The position numbers were made by a program, and so were the translations under genes. Source: an uncultured Alphaproteobacteria bacterium (GTDB lineage Bacteria > Pseudomonadota > Alphaproteobacteria > RF32 > CAG-239). Taken from it: a stretch of 64,000 bases of DNA. Of this stretch, positions 30,375 to 39,710 are shown one piece after another; the first letter of the stretch is position 1; every line of letters begins with the position of its first letter. The stretch is from positions 1 to 64,000 of the forward strand of contig CAJUKS010000008.1 of NCBI GenBank assembly GCA_910587405.1, read 5' to 3'. Under the pieces are notes generated by a model. It was not told where the DNA came from. It saw only the letters and a program-made list of their open reading frames with translations, and searched no databases.

Positions 30375-32591
30375 TTAGTTGGAACCGATTCCGCCCAGCG
30401 TTTTCAACAGGAAAGTTGCGGAATATTCATAGCTGTCTTTGTAGTCGGGGTCAGTCGAGTTGTATTTATGAACGTCAAAGACCAATTTAAAGCATTCGTC
30501 TTCATAAATTATGCTGCCGCCGTGTTCCAGCGAACCCTGAGACTTTTTGGTGAGGTCCTGCCGGTTATAGGCGGTAATGGTCCAGTCGCGCGAGACTTTT
30601 GCCTCAACCGAAGTATATAATTCTTTGCGTTCCCGATAATCGTCAAAAAAGTAGAGACTGCTGTCGGGACGGTTGCCTTTTCTTCCTTTGATGGAAGTGA
30701 ATGAGACATAAGCCGAAAGAATGTCCGGGCCGATCCGGGCGTTGATTTCGTTGTATTTCAGCTGATAGTTGGTGCGGTCGATGCGAAAACGGTAATTGAA
30801 GTCCAAATAGGACGTCGGCGCAGCGTAAACGCGTCCGACATAATCGCTCAAATGGCTGTTGTCACCCAGGCTCTGGGCAAAGCTCTGATCTTCGCTGAAG
30901 TAATAACTTTGCGCAATGAATATCGAAGTGCGTCCCATGATGTTGCCGTAGGAACTCCAGTTGAAACCGTAACTGATGCGGCTGCCGGTATCGTTGCGGT
31001 CGTAACCGTTGTAACGGTCAAGATTCAGAATGTTGGTATCGTCAAGCTGGGCGTTCAGGCTGTCTTCGTTGGGAATTTTGTTTATTTTGTTGCCGCCGTC
31101 GGGTGCAACCGCCGCCACGATAATCGGTTCGATGATTTGCCGCGAAGTGTCGGTCGCTTTGACAAACGGCAGCCGCCATTCAATGCCGGCCTGAGGAAAA
31201 ACCCGTCCGACCGCCCCGGTGTAACTGTCATCATTGCTGTTGATGTATTTGTCAATGTAATAGGCGTCGGATTTGACCGAAGCCACAAATTTGTATTTTT
31301 CGCCGAACGGGCTGGTATAAGGTAAGTTCCATGAATTGATCATGCTGGCGCGCTGGGTTTTGGTTTCGTCGCGTTCGCGGTAAACCGACGCCATGCCGAG
31401 GATGTTTTTGAAGTATGAACCGTTGTCGGCAATGTCGCTGATGTGTTCATAGGTGGCCAGCGGCAGAATATAGGGCTTGCTGTAGTCACGTTTCTCAAAT
31501 TCAGAAATATGATATTCGCGCAGCGAATAACTGACCAGTTTGTAGGAATAAGCCTCGACAGACGCGTAATTGCGGTTCTCAAAACGTTCAAATGCCGCTC
31601 TGGAGGTCAGCCAGGTTTCGGTTTTGCCGGGGAGGGACAAATCTTTTAAATAAGCGCCGTCGGAAGCATAGTTGATGTCCATGCTGGCAAGCCAGAAATC
31701 GTCGATTTCGTATCGTCCTTTGGCAAAGATGTTGTAGCGCGATTCATGCGTGTTCTTGTCTTCCATAAAAGTGCCTTCAAGAGACAGGTCGCCGTTATAA
31801 AGCATTTTGCGGTAACGGCCCCCCCATACAATGTCCTGTTCGGCGCTCAGTATAGGCGAAAACAAGAAGTCTTCGTGATCGGAAATGTTCCAGAAATAGC
31901 GCAGCTGCAGCGAACTGCCCAGATACGACGTGGAACGCAGCGACGGCGGCAGAAAGCCCGAACGGCGTTTGACCGTCGGGTCCGGGTGCGACATAAACGG
32001 CGTATAAAAGACCGGGATGTCTTTGATCTGGATGAAAGCGTCGCGATAATAGACGTCCTGGTTGGCGGCGTCATGGGTGATTTTGCGCGCTTTGATCTGC
32101 CACAGCGGCGACGGATTGTCCTTGCAAACGTCACAAGGCGAATAGACGCCGTAAAAGAAATATTTGTTTTTGTTCGGCGATTGTTTGATGCGGCGCGCGG
32201 CCAGCCGGCTTTCGTCGGCAAGGATCATTTTGACTTCGCGAATCGTTCCCTTGGACATTTTGTCTTCCAACTGCGCGTTGTCGGCAAACATGGTGGTTCC
32301 GTCCGGTTGAACAATGCTGACGTTACCGGAAGCGGTGATAATGTCACGGGCGCGGTCATAGGTGATTTTATCGGCCTTGAGGGTCGTTCCTTCTCGGATA
32401 ATGTTGACGTTTCCGCTGGCGGTGATGATTTTTGACTGCGAATTCTCTTCGACCTGATCGGCGCTGAAATGGATCTGAGAACGCCGACGCACCGGTTCAG
32501 GGGTATTTTGGGCGGCCGTCCACAACGGAAACAAAAGCAGGCTTCCGCTAAAAATAACCAGCATACGTTTTAACGTTTTTTTTGACAACAT
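30375..32591 (-). CDS. lptD: LPS-assembly outer-membrane protein LptD
   Basis: A 738-residue protein with an N-terminal signal segment, an OstA-like beta-jellyroll domain (residues about 40-140, with ITASGNVNIIREGTTLKADK and a second repeat) and a large C-terminal beta-barrel, rich in alternating hydrophobic strands and ending in an aromatic-poor strand (SYEYSATFLLKTLGGIGSN). Cysteines CDVC and ECFK could form disulfides needed for maturation. It inserts LPS into the outer leaflet and assembles with the LptE-type partner. Order lptF-lptD-surA is conserved in alphaproteobacteria except for the missing lptG. Confidence 0.95.
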   Translation of the reverse strand: MLSKKTLKRMLVIFSGSLLLFPLWTAAQNTPEPVRRRSQIHFSADQVEENSQSKIITASGNVNIIREGTTLKADKITYDRARDIITASGNVSIVQPDGTTMFADNAQLEDKMSKGTIREVKMILADESRLAARRIKQSPNKNKYFFYGVYSPCDVCKDNPSPLWQIKARKITHDAANQDVYYRDAFIQIKDIPVFYTPFMSHPDPTVKRRSGFLPPSLRSTSYLGSSLQLRYFWNISDHEDFLFSPILSAEQDIVWGGRYRKMLYNGDLSLEGTFMEDKNTHESRYNIFAKGRYEIDDFWLASMDINYASDGAYLKDLSLPGKTETWLTSRAAFERFENRNYASVEAYSYKLVSYSLREYHISEFEKRDYSKPYILPLATYEHISDIADNGSYFKNILGMASVYRERDETKTQRASMINSWNLPYTSPFGEKYKFVASVKSDAYYIDKYINSNDDSYTGAVGRVFPQAGIEWRLPFVKATDTSRQIIEPIIVAAVAPDGGNKINKIPNEDSLNAQLDDTNILNLDRYNGYDRNDTGSRISYGFNWSSYGNIMGRTSIFIAQSYYFSEDQSFAQSLGDNSHLSDYVGRVYAAPTSYLDFNYRFRIDRTNYQLKYNEINARIGPDILSAYVSFTSIKGRKGNRPDSSLYFFDDYRERKELYTSVEAKVSRDWTITAYNRQDLTKKSQGSLEHGGSIIYEDECFKLVFDVHKYNSTDPDYKDSYEYSATFLLKTLGGIGSN

Positions 32592-32594
32592 CGG

Positions 32595-33713
32595 TTATGC
32601 ACTCCGGTTGCGTTGCCGGCGCACAAACCAGGCCGGATTGTAAAATAACAGCAGGTAAATACAGATAACAAAAGGTATAATCAGGTTAGCATAGACCAAA
32701 ATCAGAAAGTACAGGCTTTTGGTGCAAAGGTTGCCGAAAGCAAGGTCGCCGGCTTGGATTAATACCATGGAGGCTATCGAAAGCGAGATGATTTTGCCTT
32801 GTCCGCGGCGGTTAAAGTTGCCGACAAGCAATCCGGTGCAGCCGAGCAATGCCAGAACCAAATTGTAAAAGGGGCTCATTAAGCGGCGGTTGCCTTCCAA
32901 AATATAACGGTTGGCTTCCTGTTCGCTTAAGTTGGGATTGTTCCGGGCATTGAGCAGTTCTTCCAAAGTTTTGGAGCGGGCGGAATCGTGGCGTTTGCGT
33001 GCCGAAGAGGTGGTGCCGAAGTCGATCGAGTAGCGGTCGAAAGAGAGGGAAGAAAACTGAGCGGTTTTATTGTCAATTTCCTGACGGACGCCGTTAACCA
33101 TAATCAGCCGCGGTCCTTTTTCGGTATAAATGATGACGCCGTGTTCGGCCGAAACCGTTACTTTGGCTTTGGGATTGCGCTCGTCGTTGATCAGAATGCC
33201 CTGAACCGAACCGTCTTTTTCGTGAGCGGTGATGAAAACGGTGAGACCGTTTTCCATAGTGGTGAATTCACCTTCGCGGAACATCAGGTGAGAGACGTCG
33301 TTTTTAACCTGCCACTCCAAATCGGCAAAGGATCTTTCGGCCTGCGGGATGGCGAAGTTGTAAACATAAAGTCCGAAGACGGACATCACCAGTCCGACAA
33401 AAAAAGCCGGCTTGGCGTTTTGCCACGGACTGATCCCCGCCGATTTCATCACGACCAGTTCGCGGTCGGAAAGCATCCGGTTGTAAACGAACAACACCGC
33501 CACAAAAAGCGAAATCGGCGACAACAGGGCAAACAGGCGCGGCATCAGGCAAGAAGTCATTTTGATAAACAGGCTGAGCGGCAGGCCCTTGTTGGTGACC
33601 AGTTCGACAAAGCGCAAAGACTGGGTGAGCCACAAAATCGACATCAGCGAAAAGGTGACCAGCAAAAACCCGATGAATATCTGACGGGCGATGTAAATGT
33701 TTAACTTTTTCAT
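32595..33713 (-). CDS. lptF: LPS export ABC permease LptF
   Basis: A 372-residue YjgP/YjgQ permease. N-terminal helices contain LTQSLRFVELVTNKGLPLSL and VYNRMLSDRELVVMKSAGIS, features that mark LptF rather than LptG; a periplasmic beta-jellyroll spans about residues 130-260; C-terminal helices follow. The protein extracts LPS from the inner membrane with LptG and LptB. The start at MKKLNIYIARQ is preceded by a normal spacing. lptG is not adjacent, which is unusual. The gene ends 3 nt before lptD begins. Confidence 0.92.
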   Translation of the reverse strand: MKKLNIYIARQIFIGFLLVTFSLMSILWLTQSLRFVELVTNKGLPLSLFIKMTSCLMPRLFALLSPISLFVAVLFVYNRMLSDRELVVMKSAGISPWQNAKPAFFVGLVMSVFGLYVYNFAIPQAERSFADLEWQVKNDVSHLMFREGEFTTMENGLTVFITAHEKDGSVQGILINDERNPKAKVTVSAEHGVIIYTEKGPRLIMVNGVRQEIDNKTAQFSSLSFDRYSIDFGTTSSARKRHDSARSKTLEELLNARNNPNLSEQEANRYILEGNRRLMSPFYNLVLALLGCTGLLVGNFNRRGQGKIISLSIASMVLIQAGDLAFGNLCTKSLYFLILVYANLIIPFVICIYLLLFYNPAWFVRRQRNRSA

Positions 33714-33744
33714 TTGTGGCGATAGTATAAGATATAAATTCAAT

Positions 33745-33795
33745 ATGCAATAAAATCCTCAAAATTATGTGCAATTTTGAGGATTTTTATTGCAT
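33745..33795 (-). terminator. Terminator of the pyrophosphatase gene, a very long inverted repeat
   Basis: ATGCAATAAAATCCTCAAAATT and its complement flank a 6-nt loop: arms of about 22 bp with one bulge. On the minus strand the A/U-rich outer stem follows the core. A likely lptF promoter (TTGCAT, 17 nt, TACTAT) has its -35 in the distal arm. Confidence 0.7.
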
Positions 33796-33810
33796 GGAAA
33801 CAGCTTTAGG

Positions 33811-36234
33811 CTATTTTTGCACGCTGATCCGCATACGGTAGAACGAACGCCATACGAAGATCAGGCCGATCAGGAAAAAGCTGACGCCAAGTCCGAGCGA
33901 CAGACAGCGGGGTGCGGCAACCGCCATTTCCACCGCCAACAGCCCGAACAGGGTGGTAAACTTGATGATCGGATTGAGGGCGACCGACGAAGTGTCTTTA
34001 TAAGGATCGCCGACGGTATCGCCGACAACGGCGGCTTCATGCAGAGGCGTTCCTTTTTCTTTCAGATCGACTTCGACCACCTTTTTGGCATTGTCCCAGG
34101 CGCCGCCGGCGTTGGCCATATAAAGGGCCTGAAACAGTCCGAAAGCGGCGATGGAGATCAGGTAGCTGGCAAACAGATCGGCATCAAAGCAGGCAAAAGC
34201 AATGGTGAAACAGAAAATTACCATAAAGATGTTAAACATCCCTTTTTGCGCATAGATGGTGCAGATCTTGACCACTTTTTTCGAATCTTCGATCGAAGCG
34301 GCCTGGTTGGTATCCGGTTTTATGTGTTCTTTGATGTAGGCGACGGCACGGTATGCACCGGTCGAAACCGCCTGCATCGAAGCGCCGGAGAACCAATAGA
34401 TTACCGATCCGCCGAGCAGCAGTCCGAACAGAACCATCGGGTTCATTAAGTTGAGCTCAAGATTTAAGAGCAGAATGATCGAAAAGATCATGGTGGTGGC
34501 GCCGATAACCGCGGTGCCGATCAGAACCGGCTTGGCAGTGGCCTTGAAGGTGTTGCCGGCCGAATCGTTCTTTTCCAGCAGTTCCTTGCCGGTCTCAAAA
34601 TCGGGGCGGAAGCCGTAGTCTTTTTCGATTTCCTGGTCAATTCCCTTAATCTGTTCGATCTGAGAAAGTTCAAACACCGATTGAGCATTGTCGGTAACCG
34701 GACCGTAGCTGTCGACGGCAATCGTCACCGGACCCATGCCGAGCATACCGAAGGCAACCAGACCGAAAGCGAAGACACTCGGGTAAACCATATAACCGTC
34801 GAGACCGTTGGCGGCGGCAAAATAAGCGACAGCCATCAGGCCGATCATAACCAGGCCTTTCCAGAAAGCGGAAAAGTTTCCGGCAACGATACCGGAGATG
34901 ATGTTAAGCGATGCCCCGGCTTCGCGGCTGGCGTTGACGATTTCCTGAACATGCTGCGATTTGGACGAAGTGAATATTTTGGTGAACTCGGGGATCAGAG
35001 CGGCAGCCAAGGTTCCGCAGCTGATGATGACCGACAGTTTCCACCACAGATCCGGTCCCATATTGCCGATCATGACATAAGAAACGGCAAAAGTGACGGC
35101 GATTGAGAGCAGAGAGGTAATCCATACCAGCGAAGTCAGCGGTATTTCAAAGTCAAAATCCTTTTTACCGCCGAAACGGATTTTGGAAATCCAATTGTTG
35201 AGGAGATAAGAAATCACCGATGTGACAATCATCAACAAACGCATGGTAAAGATCCAAACGATCAACCTTGCCTGGATGTCAATGCCGTCGGCCATCAGAG
35301 CCAGTTGTCCGTCAGCGGTGTAGGCCATGCCCGCCGCCAAAACGATAAAGCTGATCAAAGCGACCCCGGTGACGCCGTAAGTTTCGAAACCGTCGGCAGT
35401 CGGACCGACCGAATCACCGGCGTTGTCACCGGTACAGTCGGCGATAACACCCGGGTTGCGGGCGTCGTCTTCATCGATTTTGAAAATGATTTTCATCAAG
35501 TCGGCGCCGATGTCGGCGATTTTGGTGAAAATGCCGCCGCAAATACGCAGAGCGGAAGCGCCCAAAGATTCGCCGATGGCAAAGCCGATAAAGCAGGCAC
35601 CGGCGTTTTCGCGCGGAATGAACAACAAAATGGTGATCATCATAATCAGTTCAACACAGATCAGCAAAACGCCGATCGACATCCCCGAACGCAGCGGCAA
35701 ACTCATCACCGGAAACGCCTTGCCTTCCAAAGAAGCAAAAGCGGTGCGGGCGTTGGCATAGGTATTGATCCGCATGCCGAACCAGGCGACCGAGAAAGAA
35801 CCGAGGATGCCCAATACCGACCACAGCAGGATGTTCAAGACCATCGGCAGCGGGGTGTGGTTGAGGAAAAAGAAATAGTAGAAGATACAGACAGCGATAA
35901 AAGCTTCCAAAATGACCAGCAGCACCGCCTGTTGTTTCATATAAGTTTTGCAGGTCTCATAAATTAAAGATGCCATGTTCAGCATTGATTTGTGAGCAGG
36001 CATTTTTTTGATTTTGCAAAATTCGTAGAAGCCGAACAGCAGTCCGAGGGCGCAAAGCACCAGGCCGTACAGTAAAATCTGAGAACCGGTAACGGCATAA
36101 CCGCCGAAATTATACCCGACATCCAAAAGCGGGATGTTGAGGTCAATTTCCGAAGCGGCGGCGCTGACTGTTCCCAGGCACCAGGTCAGCAGGACCGCAG
36201 CGGCGATGCAACCGTATTTTTTTATAAATTGCAT
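33811..36234 (-). CDS. hppA: Membrane-bound proton/sodium-pumping pyrophosphatase
   Basis: An 807-residue integral membrane protein with about 16 spans that couples pyrophosphate hydrolysis to cation export. Active-site motifs: DDARNPGVIADCTGDNAGDS (Mg-PPi binding), the loop AGNTFKATAKP, and the C-terminal GGAWDNAKKVVE with VGDTVGDPYKDT. A Lys in GNTFKA where K-dependent enzymes have Ala suggests potassium independence. The N terminus carries an extra signal-like helix and total length exceeds the 680-700 residues usual in alphaproteobacteria. Which ion is pumped cannot be told with confidence. It is monocistronic. Confidence 0.95.
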   Translation of the reverse strand: MQFIKKYGCIAAAVLLTWCLGTVSAAASEIDLNIPLLDVGYNFGGYAVTGSQILLYGLVLCALGLLFGFYEFCKIKKMPAHKSMLNMASLIYETCKTYMKQQAVLLVILEAFIAVCIFYYFFFLNHTPLPMVLNILLWSVLGILGSFSVAWFGMRINTYANARTAFASLEGKAFPVMSLPLRSGMSIGVLLICVELIMMITILLFIPRENAGACFIGFAIGESLGASALRICGGIFTKIADIGADLMKIIFKIDEDDARNPGVIADCTGDNAGDSVGPTADGFETYGVTGVALISFIVLAAGMAYTADGQLALMADGIDIQARLIVWIFTMRLLMIVTSVISYLLNNWISKIRFGGKKDFDFEIPLTSLVWITSLLSIAVTFAVSYVMIGNMGPDLWWKLSVIISCGTLAAALIPEFTKIFTSSKSQHVQEIVNASREAGASLNIISGIVAGNFSAFWKGLVMIGLMAVAYFAAANGLDGYMVYPSVFAFGLVAFGMLGMGPVTIAVDSYGPVTDNAQSVFELSQIEQIKGIDQEIEKDYGFRPDFETGKELLEKNDSAGNTFKATAKPVLIGTAVIGATTMIFSIILLLNLELNLMNPMVLFGLLLGGSVIYWFSGASMQAVSTGAYRAVAYIKEHIKPDTNQAASIEDSKKVVKICTIYAQKGMFNIFMVIFCFTIAFACFDADLFASYLISIAAFGLFQALYMANAGGAWDNAKKVVEVDLKEKGTPLHEAAVVGDTVGDPYKDTSSVALNPIIKFTTLFGLLAVEMAVAAPRCLSLGLGVSFFLIGLIFVWRSFYRMRISVQK

Positions 36235-36399
36235 GATTATAATTCCTTAAAATAAATTGGGTTAAACAACTTAATGCAGCCAGCCTATAACTTCTGTTTG
36301 ATTATTGCAAGTACAAATGACGTTTCTTTGTGTACAGCCTTGTTTGAAGTGGATTAGTCGCAAAGTATATGATATCCTTTCGCGGAGAGGAAAGATAAA

Positions 36400-36693
36400 A
36401 TGAGTTGGGAAAAATTGCCTTTTTGCGGCGGTTTGGCAGCGGTGCTGCTGACAATCGCCTTTATCCGCGCCGTTTTTATGGTGCCGGATTTTGATTTTTG
36501 GTTTTGGGACGTTTTCTTTTATATTTTTTTGGCTGCGCTGGACGTTTATCTGGTGGCTTATAAAGAAGCCGTTTGGTGGAAACCTCTCTGTATCGGCATC
36601 ATTGTTTTTTCTTTGACGGTGCTGGCCGTAATGCAGTTTTACCCGCAGCAGGCGGAAACGTTTTTGCAATCGTTGTTTGCAGCGGCAGAATGA
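36400..36693 (+). CDS. Small membrane protein, unknown
   Basis: A 97-residue protein with three hydrophobic segments (LAAVLLTIAFIRAVFMV, FFYIFLAALDVYLV, and CIGIIVFSLTVLAVMQF). AGAGGAAAG upstream gives a good start. It is divergent from hppA and followed by a promoter for another membrane protein. No family recognised. Confidence 0.7.
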   Translation: MSWEKLPFCGGLAAVLLTIAFIRAVFMVPDFDFWFWDVFFYIFLAALDVYLVAYKEAVWWKPLCIGIIVFSLTVLAVMQFYPQQAETFLQSLFAAAE

Positions 36694-36744
36694 TATCGCC
36701 GAGCGGCCGGTTCGGATTTTAGTTCTGCCGATCATAATGCTTGA

Positions 36745-36773
36745 TTGACAAAATTTGTTCAATTTGTTACAAT
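36745..36773 (+). promoter_or_regulatory. Promoter of the two-span membrane orphan
   Basis: TTGACA (36745-36750), 17 nt, TACAAT (36768-36773). The predicted start near 36780 gives a 54-nt A/U-rich leader with TTATTAA (36789-36795) at +10. Confidence 0.8.
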
Positions 36774-36833
36774 TACGGCAATTTAGAATTATTAAATTTA
36801 CAATTAAGATATTAACCAAAAAAACTATAGACT

Positions 36834-37349
36834 ATGTATTACATCGAAGATTTCTTTGAGAAGTATTGGTGGATTTTTCTGATCGTCGCCGTGGTTTTGT
36901 CTGTTTTTATTACATTCCGATACCAGCCTGATTATGATTCTTATCAACTGTCGGGCAAGTATAAAGTGGAAGCAAAAATGAAAGAACACAAAACAAGGGT
37001 GTTGATGACGGCTGTTTCGAACGGCAAAAGCGTGACGGTGGTACCGATTGTTACACCTTATACCGAGTATACCTTTAAGGTTAGCAACGGTAAGATCTAC
37101 CAGCAGGAGAACAATGAAGAAGACTATCTCGGCGTGCCTATAAACGAGGGTGACGAACTTTACGTTTATGTGAGCGACGCTTCGGGATGGGGAGATTCGG
37201 ATGTTTTGTCTCACCAGGAGATGACGTCTCGGGACTTCATGGATAATACCAGTCTGTTTTGGAATGGTGTTAAGATCTTTTTGGTGATTGCTGTCGGGAT
37301 GGCCGTAATTGGGCTCGTTATCCTTATGATAGCAGGCTTTTTTGATTGA
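36834..37349 (+). CDS. Two-span membrane protein with an extracytoplasmic domain, unknown
   Basis: A 171-residue protein. Helix 1 (YWWIFLIVAVVLSVFITF) and a C-terminal helix (IFLVIAVGMAVIGLVILMI) flank a central ~100-residue beta-rich domain (YKVEAKMKEHKTRVLMTAVS, TPYTEYTFKVSNGKIYQQEN). The C-terminal segment of the domain holds GDELYVYVSD. The leader is SD-less. A strong terminator follows. The general shape resembles DUF-type anchored domains, but I recognise no family. Confidence 0.7.
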   Translation: MYYIEDFFEKYWWIFLIVAVVLSVFITFRYQPDYDSYQLSGKYKVEAKMKEHKTRVLMTAVSNGKSVTVVPIVTPYTEYTFKVSNGKIYQQENNEEDYLGVPINEGDELYVYVSDASGWGDSDVLSHQEMTSRDFMDNTSLFWNGVKIFLVIAVGMAVIGLVILMIAGFFD

Positions 37350-37365
37350 TACCGTTTCACGGATA

Positions 37366-37407
37366 AAACCAAAGGCCGGGCATTTTATGTTCGGCCTTTG
37401 GTTTTTT
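37366..37407 (+). terminator. Terminator of the two-span orphan
   Basis: AAAACCAAAGGCCG pairs with CGGCCTTTGGTTTT across a 12-nt loop and ends in a T run. Confidence 0.85.
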
Positions 37408-37446
37408 AAAAAAGATATCCCCGGTTTGACCGGGGATATCTTTTTT
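37408..37446 (-). terminator. Terminator of pnp
   Basis: AAAAAAGATATCCCCGG pairs with CCGGGGATATCTTTTTT around TTTGA; immediately adjacent to the previous terminator, so the two convergent genes are double-insulated. Confidence 0.88.
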
Positions 37447-37459
37447 CTGTGGTGTTCGC

Positions 37460-39592
37460 TTATTCGGCCGATTTGTTTTCCAAATCTTCACCGGTTTCCT
37501 GATTAACCCGTTTTGCCGACAGTTTGAACTTGCCGCGGTTGTCCATGCCCAGGCATTTAACCCAGATGCTGTCGCCTTCTTTGTAGAAGTCGGAGACAGA
37601 AGCAATGCGTTCGTTCTTAACTTCGGAAATGTGAACCAGTCCTTCGGTGGTGCCGACGAATTTTACAAAAGCGCCGAAATCCATGATTTTGGTGATGACG
37701 CCTTTATAGATCTTACCTTCTTCCGGCTCGGCAACGATACCCATGATCCAGTCAAGCGCCGCCTGGCCGTCGGCACTGTTGATGGTGGCGATGCGGATGA
37801 CGCCGTCGTCGCTGATATCGATTTTGGAGTTGGTTTTTTCGGTAATTTCGCGGATAACCTTACCGCCCGAACCGATCACTTCGCGGATTTTGTCAACCGG
37901 AATCTTCAAAGCGATGATTCTCGGTGCGTTTTCGGCCACATGCGGACGCGGTTCGGCAATCGTCTTGGCCATTTCGCCCAAAATGTGGATCCGACCTTCG
38001 TGAGCCTGTGCCAAAGCGTTTTTCATAATGTCCTTGGTAATGGAGGTAATTTTAATGTCCATCTGCAAAGCGGTAACGCCGTCTTTGGTCCCGGCAACCT
38101 TAAAGTCCATGTCGCCGAGGTGGTCTTCGTCGCCGAGAATATCGGTCAAAATGGCAACCCGTCCGTCATTTTCCTTGATCAGACCCATTGCAATACCGGC
38201 AACCGGTTTAGCCATCGGAACGCCGGCGGCCATCAACGACATCGTAGTGCCGCAAACGGTGGCCATCGAAGAAGAACCGTTGGATTCGAGAATTTCGGAA
38301 ACGACCCGGATGGTGTACGGGAAAGCATCTTTGTCTTTCGGCATCATCGGATGAATCGCGCGCCAGGCAAGTTTGCCGTGACCGATTTCGCGACGTCCCG
38401 GACTGCCCATGCGGCCGCATTCACCGACCGAGAACGGCGGGAAGTTGTAGTTGAGCATAAAGTCTTCTTTATATTCGTTCATCAGGCCGTCAATAATCTG
38501 GGCGTCTTCGCCGGTACCGAGGGTGGTAACCACCAAAGCCTGAGTTTCGCCGCGGGTGAAAATGGCCGAACCGTGAGCTGCCGGCAGAACGTCGACTTCG
38601 CACCAAATGGGGCGAACGGTTTTGGTATCGCGTCCGTCGATGCGGGTACCGGTATTCAAAACTTTTTCGCGGACAACCACATGTTTCAATTTTTCGAGGA
38701 CGTCCAGCAGATAGTGATTTTCGATCTCATTTTCGGGATCGATGCCGGCTTTGACTTCTTCGTCCAGCTGGCCGACCAGAGTGCCGCGTTTCAGTTTGTC
38801 GGTTTCGGTGAAGGCTTCTTCGTAACGGCTGCGAAAAGCTTTGGCAATACGATCAAACATTTCGTCGAATTCTTTCGGGAAAGCGGGAGCCTGCCAAGGT
38901 TCTTTGCCGGCTTCTTTTTTGAGGTCTTCGATCATGTCGATTACCGGCTGGAAGCTGTCAAAGCCGAACATGACCGCGTTCAGCATCGTTTCTTCCGACA
39001 GCTCGTTGGCTTCCGATTCAACCATCAGAACGCCTTCTTTGGTACCGGCAACCGTCAGTTCGAGTTCGGATTCTTTCTGTTCGTCGATGATGGGGTTCAA
39101 AATGAACTGGCCGTCTTTGTATCCGACTTTGGCGGCGCCGATCGGTCCCATGAACGGAATGCCCGAAACGGCAAGGGCCGCGGAGGCGGCAATCATCGCC
39201 ACAACGTCGGAAGTGGTTTTTTGGTCGTGAGAGAGGGTTGTGCAGATGATTTGAACTTCGTTCTTAAAAGCATCCGGGAACAACGGACGAATCGGGCGGT
39301 CAATCAAACGCGAGATCAAAACTTCTTGTTCGGAAGGCTTGCCTTCTCTTTTCATAAAACCGCCGGGGATTTTGCCGGTGGCATAGTATTTTTCCTGATA
39401 GTTTACGGTCAGGGGAAAAAAGTCCTGATCGGCTTTGGCCTCTTTGGCTGCGCATACGGTTGCCAGCACTTTGGTTCCGCCGTAGGTGACAACGACCGAG
39501 CCGGTTGCCTGTTTGGCAACTTTGCCGGTTTCGATCACCAGCTTGCGTCCGCCCCATTCCATTTCGCGGGTGGATACTTTTAAATTATTCAT
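37460..39592 (-). CDS. pnp: Polyribonucleotide nucleotidyltransferase (PNPase)
   Basis: A 710-residue phosphorolytic 3'-5' exoribonuclease, part of RNA turnover and often of the degradosome. Two RNase PH cores (first with GGFMKREGKPSEQEVLISRL and RLIDRPIRPLFPD, second with ETQALVVTTLGT), the helical linker, a KH domain (KIPVDKIREVIGSGGKVIRE) and an S1 domain (GAFVKFVGTTEGLVHISEV). Catalytic Asp residues in LGDEDHLGDMDFKVAGT are present. Length is full. It is the last gene of the rimP-to-pnp block and closes with a terminator; a hairpin separates it from rpsO. Confidence 0.98.
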   Translation of the reverse strand: MNNLKVSTREMEWGGRKLVIETGKVAKQATGSVVVTYGGTKVLATVCAAKEAKADQDFFPLTVNYQEKYYATGKIPGGFMKREGKPSEQEVLISRLIDRPIRPLFPDAFKNEVQIICTTLSHDQKTTSDVVAMIAASAALAVSGIPFMGPIGAAKVGYKDGQFILNPIIDEQKESELELTVAGTKEGVLMVESEANELSEETMLNAVMFGFDSFQPVIDMIEDLKKEAGKEPWQAPAFPKEFDEMFDRIAKAFRSRYEEAFTETDKLKRGTLVGQLDEEVKAGIDPENEIENHYLLDVLEKLKHVVVREKVLNTGTRIDGRDTKTVRPIWCEVDVLPAAHGSAIFTRGETQALVVTTLGTGEDAQIIDGLMNEYKEDFMLNYNFPPFSVGECGRMGSPGRREIGHGKLAWRAIHPMMPKDKDAFPYTIRVVSEILESNGSSSMATVCGTTMSLMAAGVPMAKPVAGIAMGLIKENDGRVAILTDILGDEDHLGDMDFKVAGTKDGVTALQMDIKITSITKDIMKNALAQAHEGRIHILGEMAKTIAEPRPHVAENAPRIIALKIPVDKIREVIGSGGKVIREITEKTNSKIDISDDGVIRIATINSADGQAALDWIMGIVAEPEEGKIYKGVITKIMDFGAFVKFVGTTEGLVHISEVKNERIASVSDFYKEGDSIWVKCLGMDNRGKFKLSAKRVNQETGEDLENKSAE

Positions 39593-39663
39593 ATTATCTT
39601 ACCTTTCTTTACATCTTATATCTACATCTTTAAACATCACCTGCAGCTACGGCAGGATTTTGA

Positions 39664-39701
39664 TAAAAGTATTGCGGAACCTGTGTACTGTTCCGCAATA
39701 C
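39664..39701 (-). terminator. Terminator-like hairpin between rpsO and pnp
   Basis: GTATTGCGGAAC pairs perfectly with GTTCCGCAATAC, followed on the minus strand by TTTTATC. In other bacteria the rpsO-pnp gap carries a processing hairpin and an attenuator, so this may set the ratio of the two products. Confidence 0.75.
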
Positions 39702-39710
39702 TTGCAAAAC

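Noticed and set aside
37631..39583. A 650-codon open frame antisense to pnp
   Set aside because: Shadow of pnp codon usage on the complementary strand, with no family signature or start signal.
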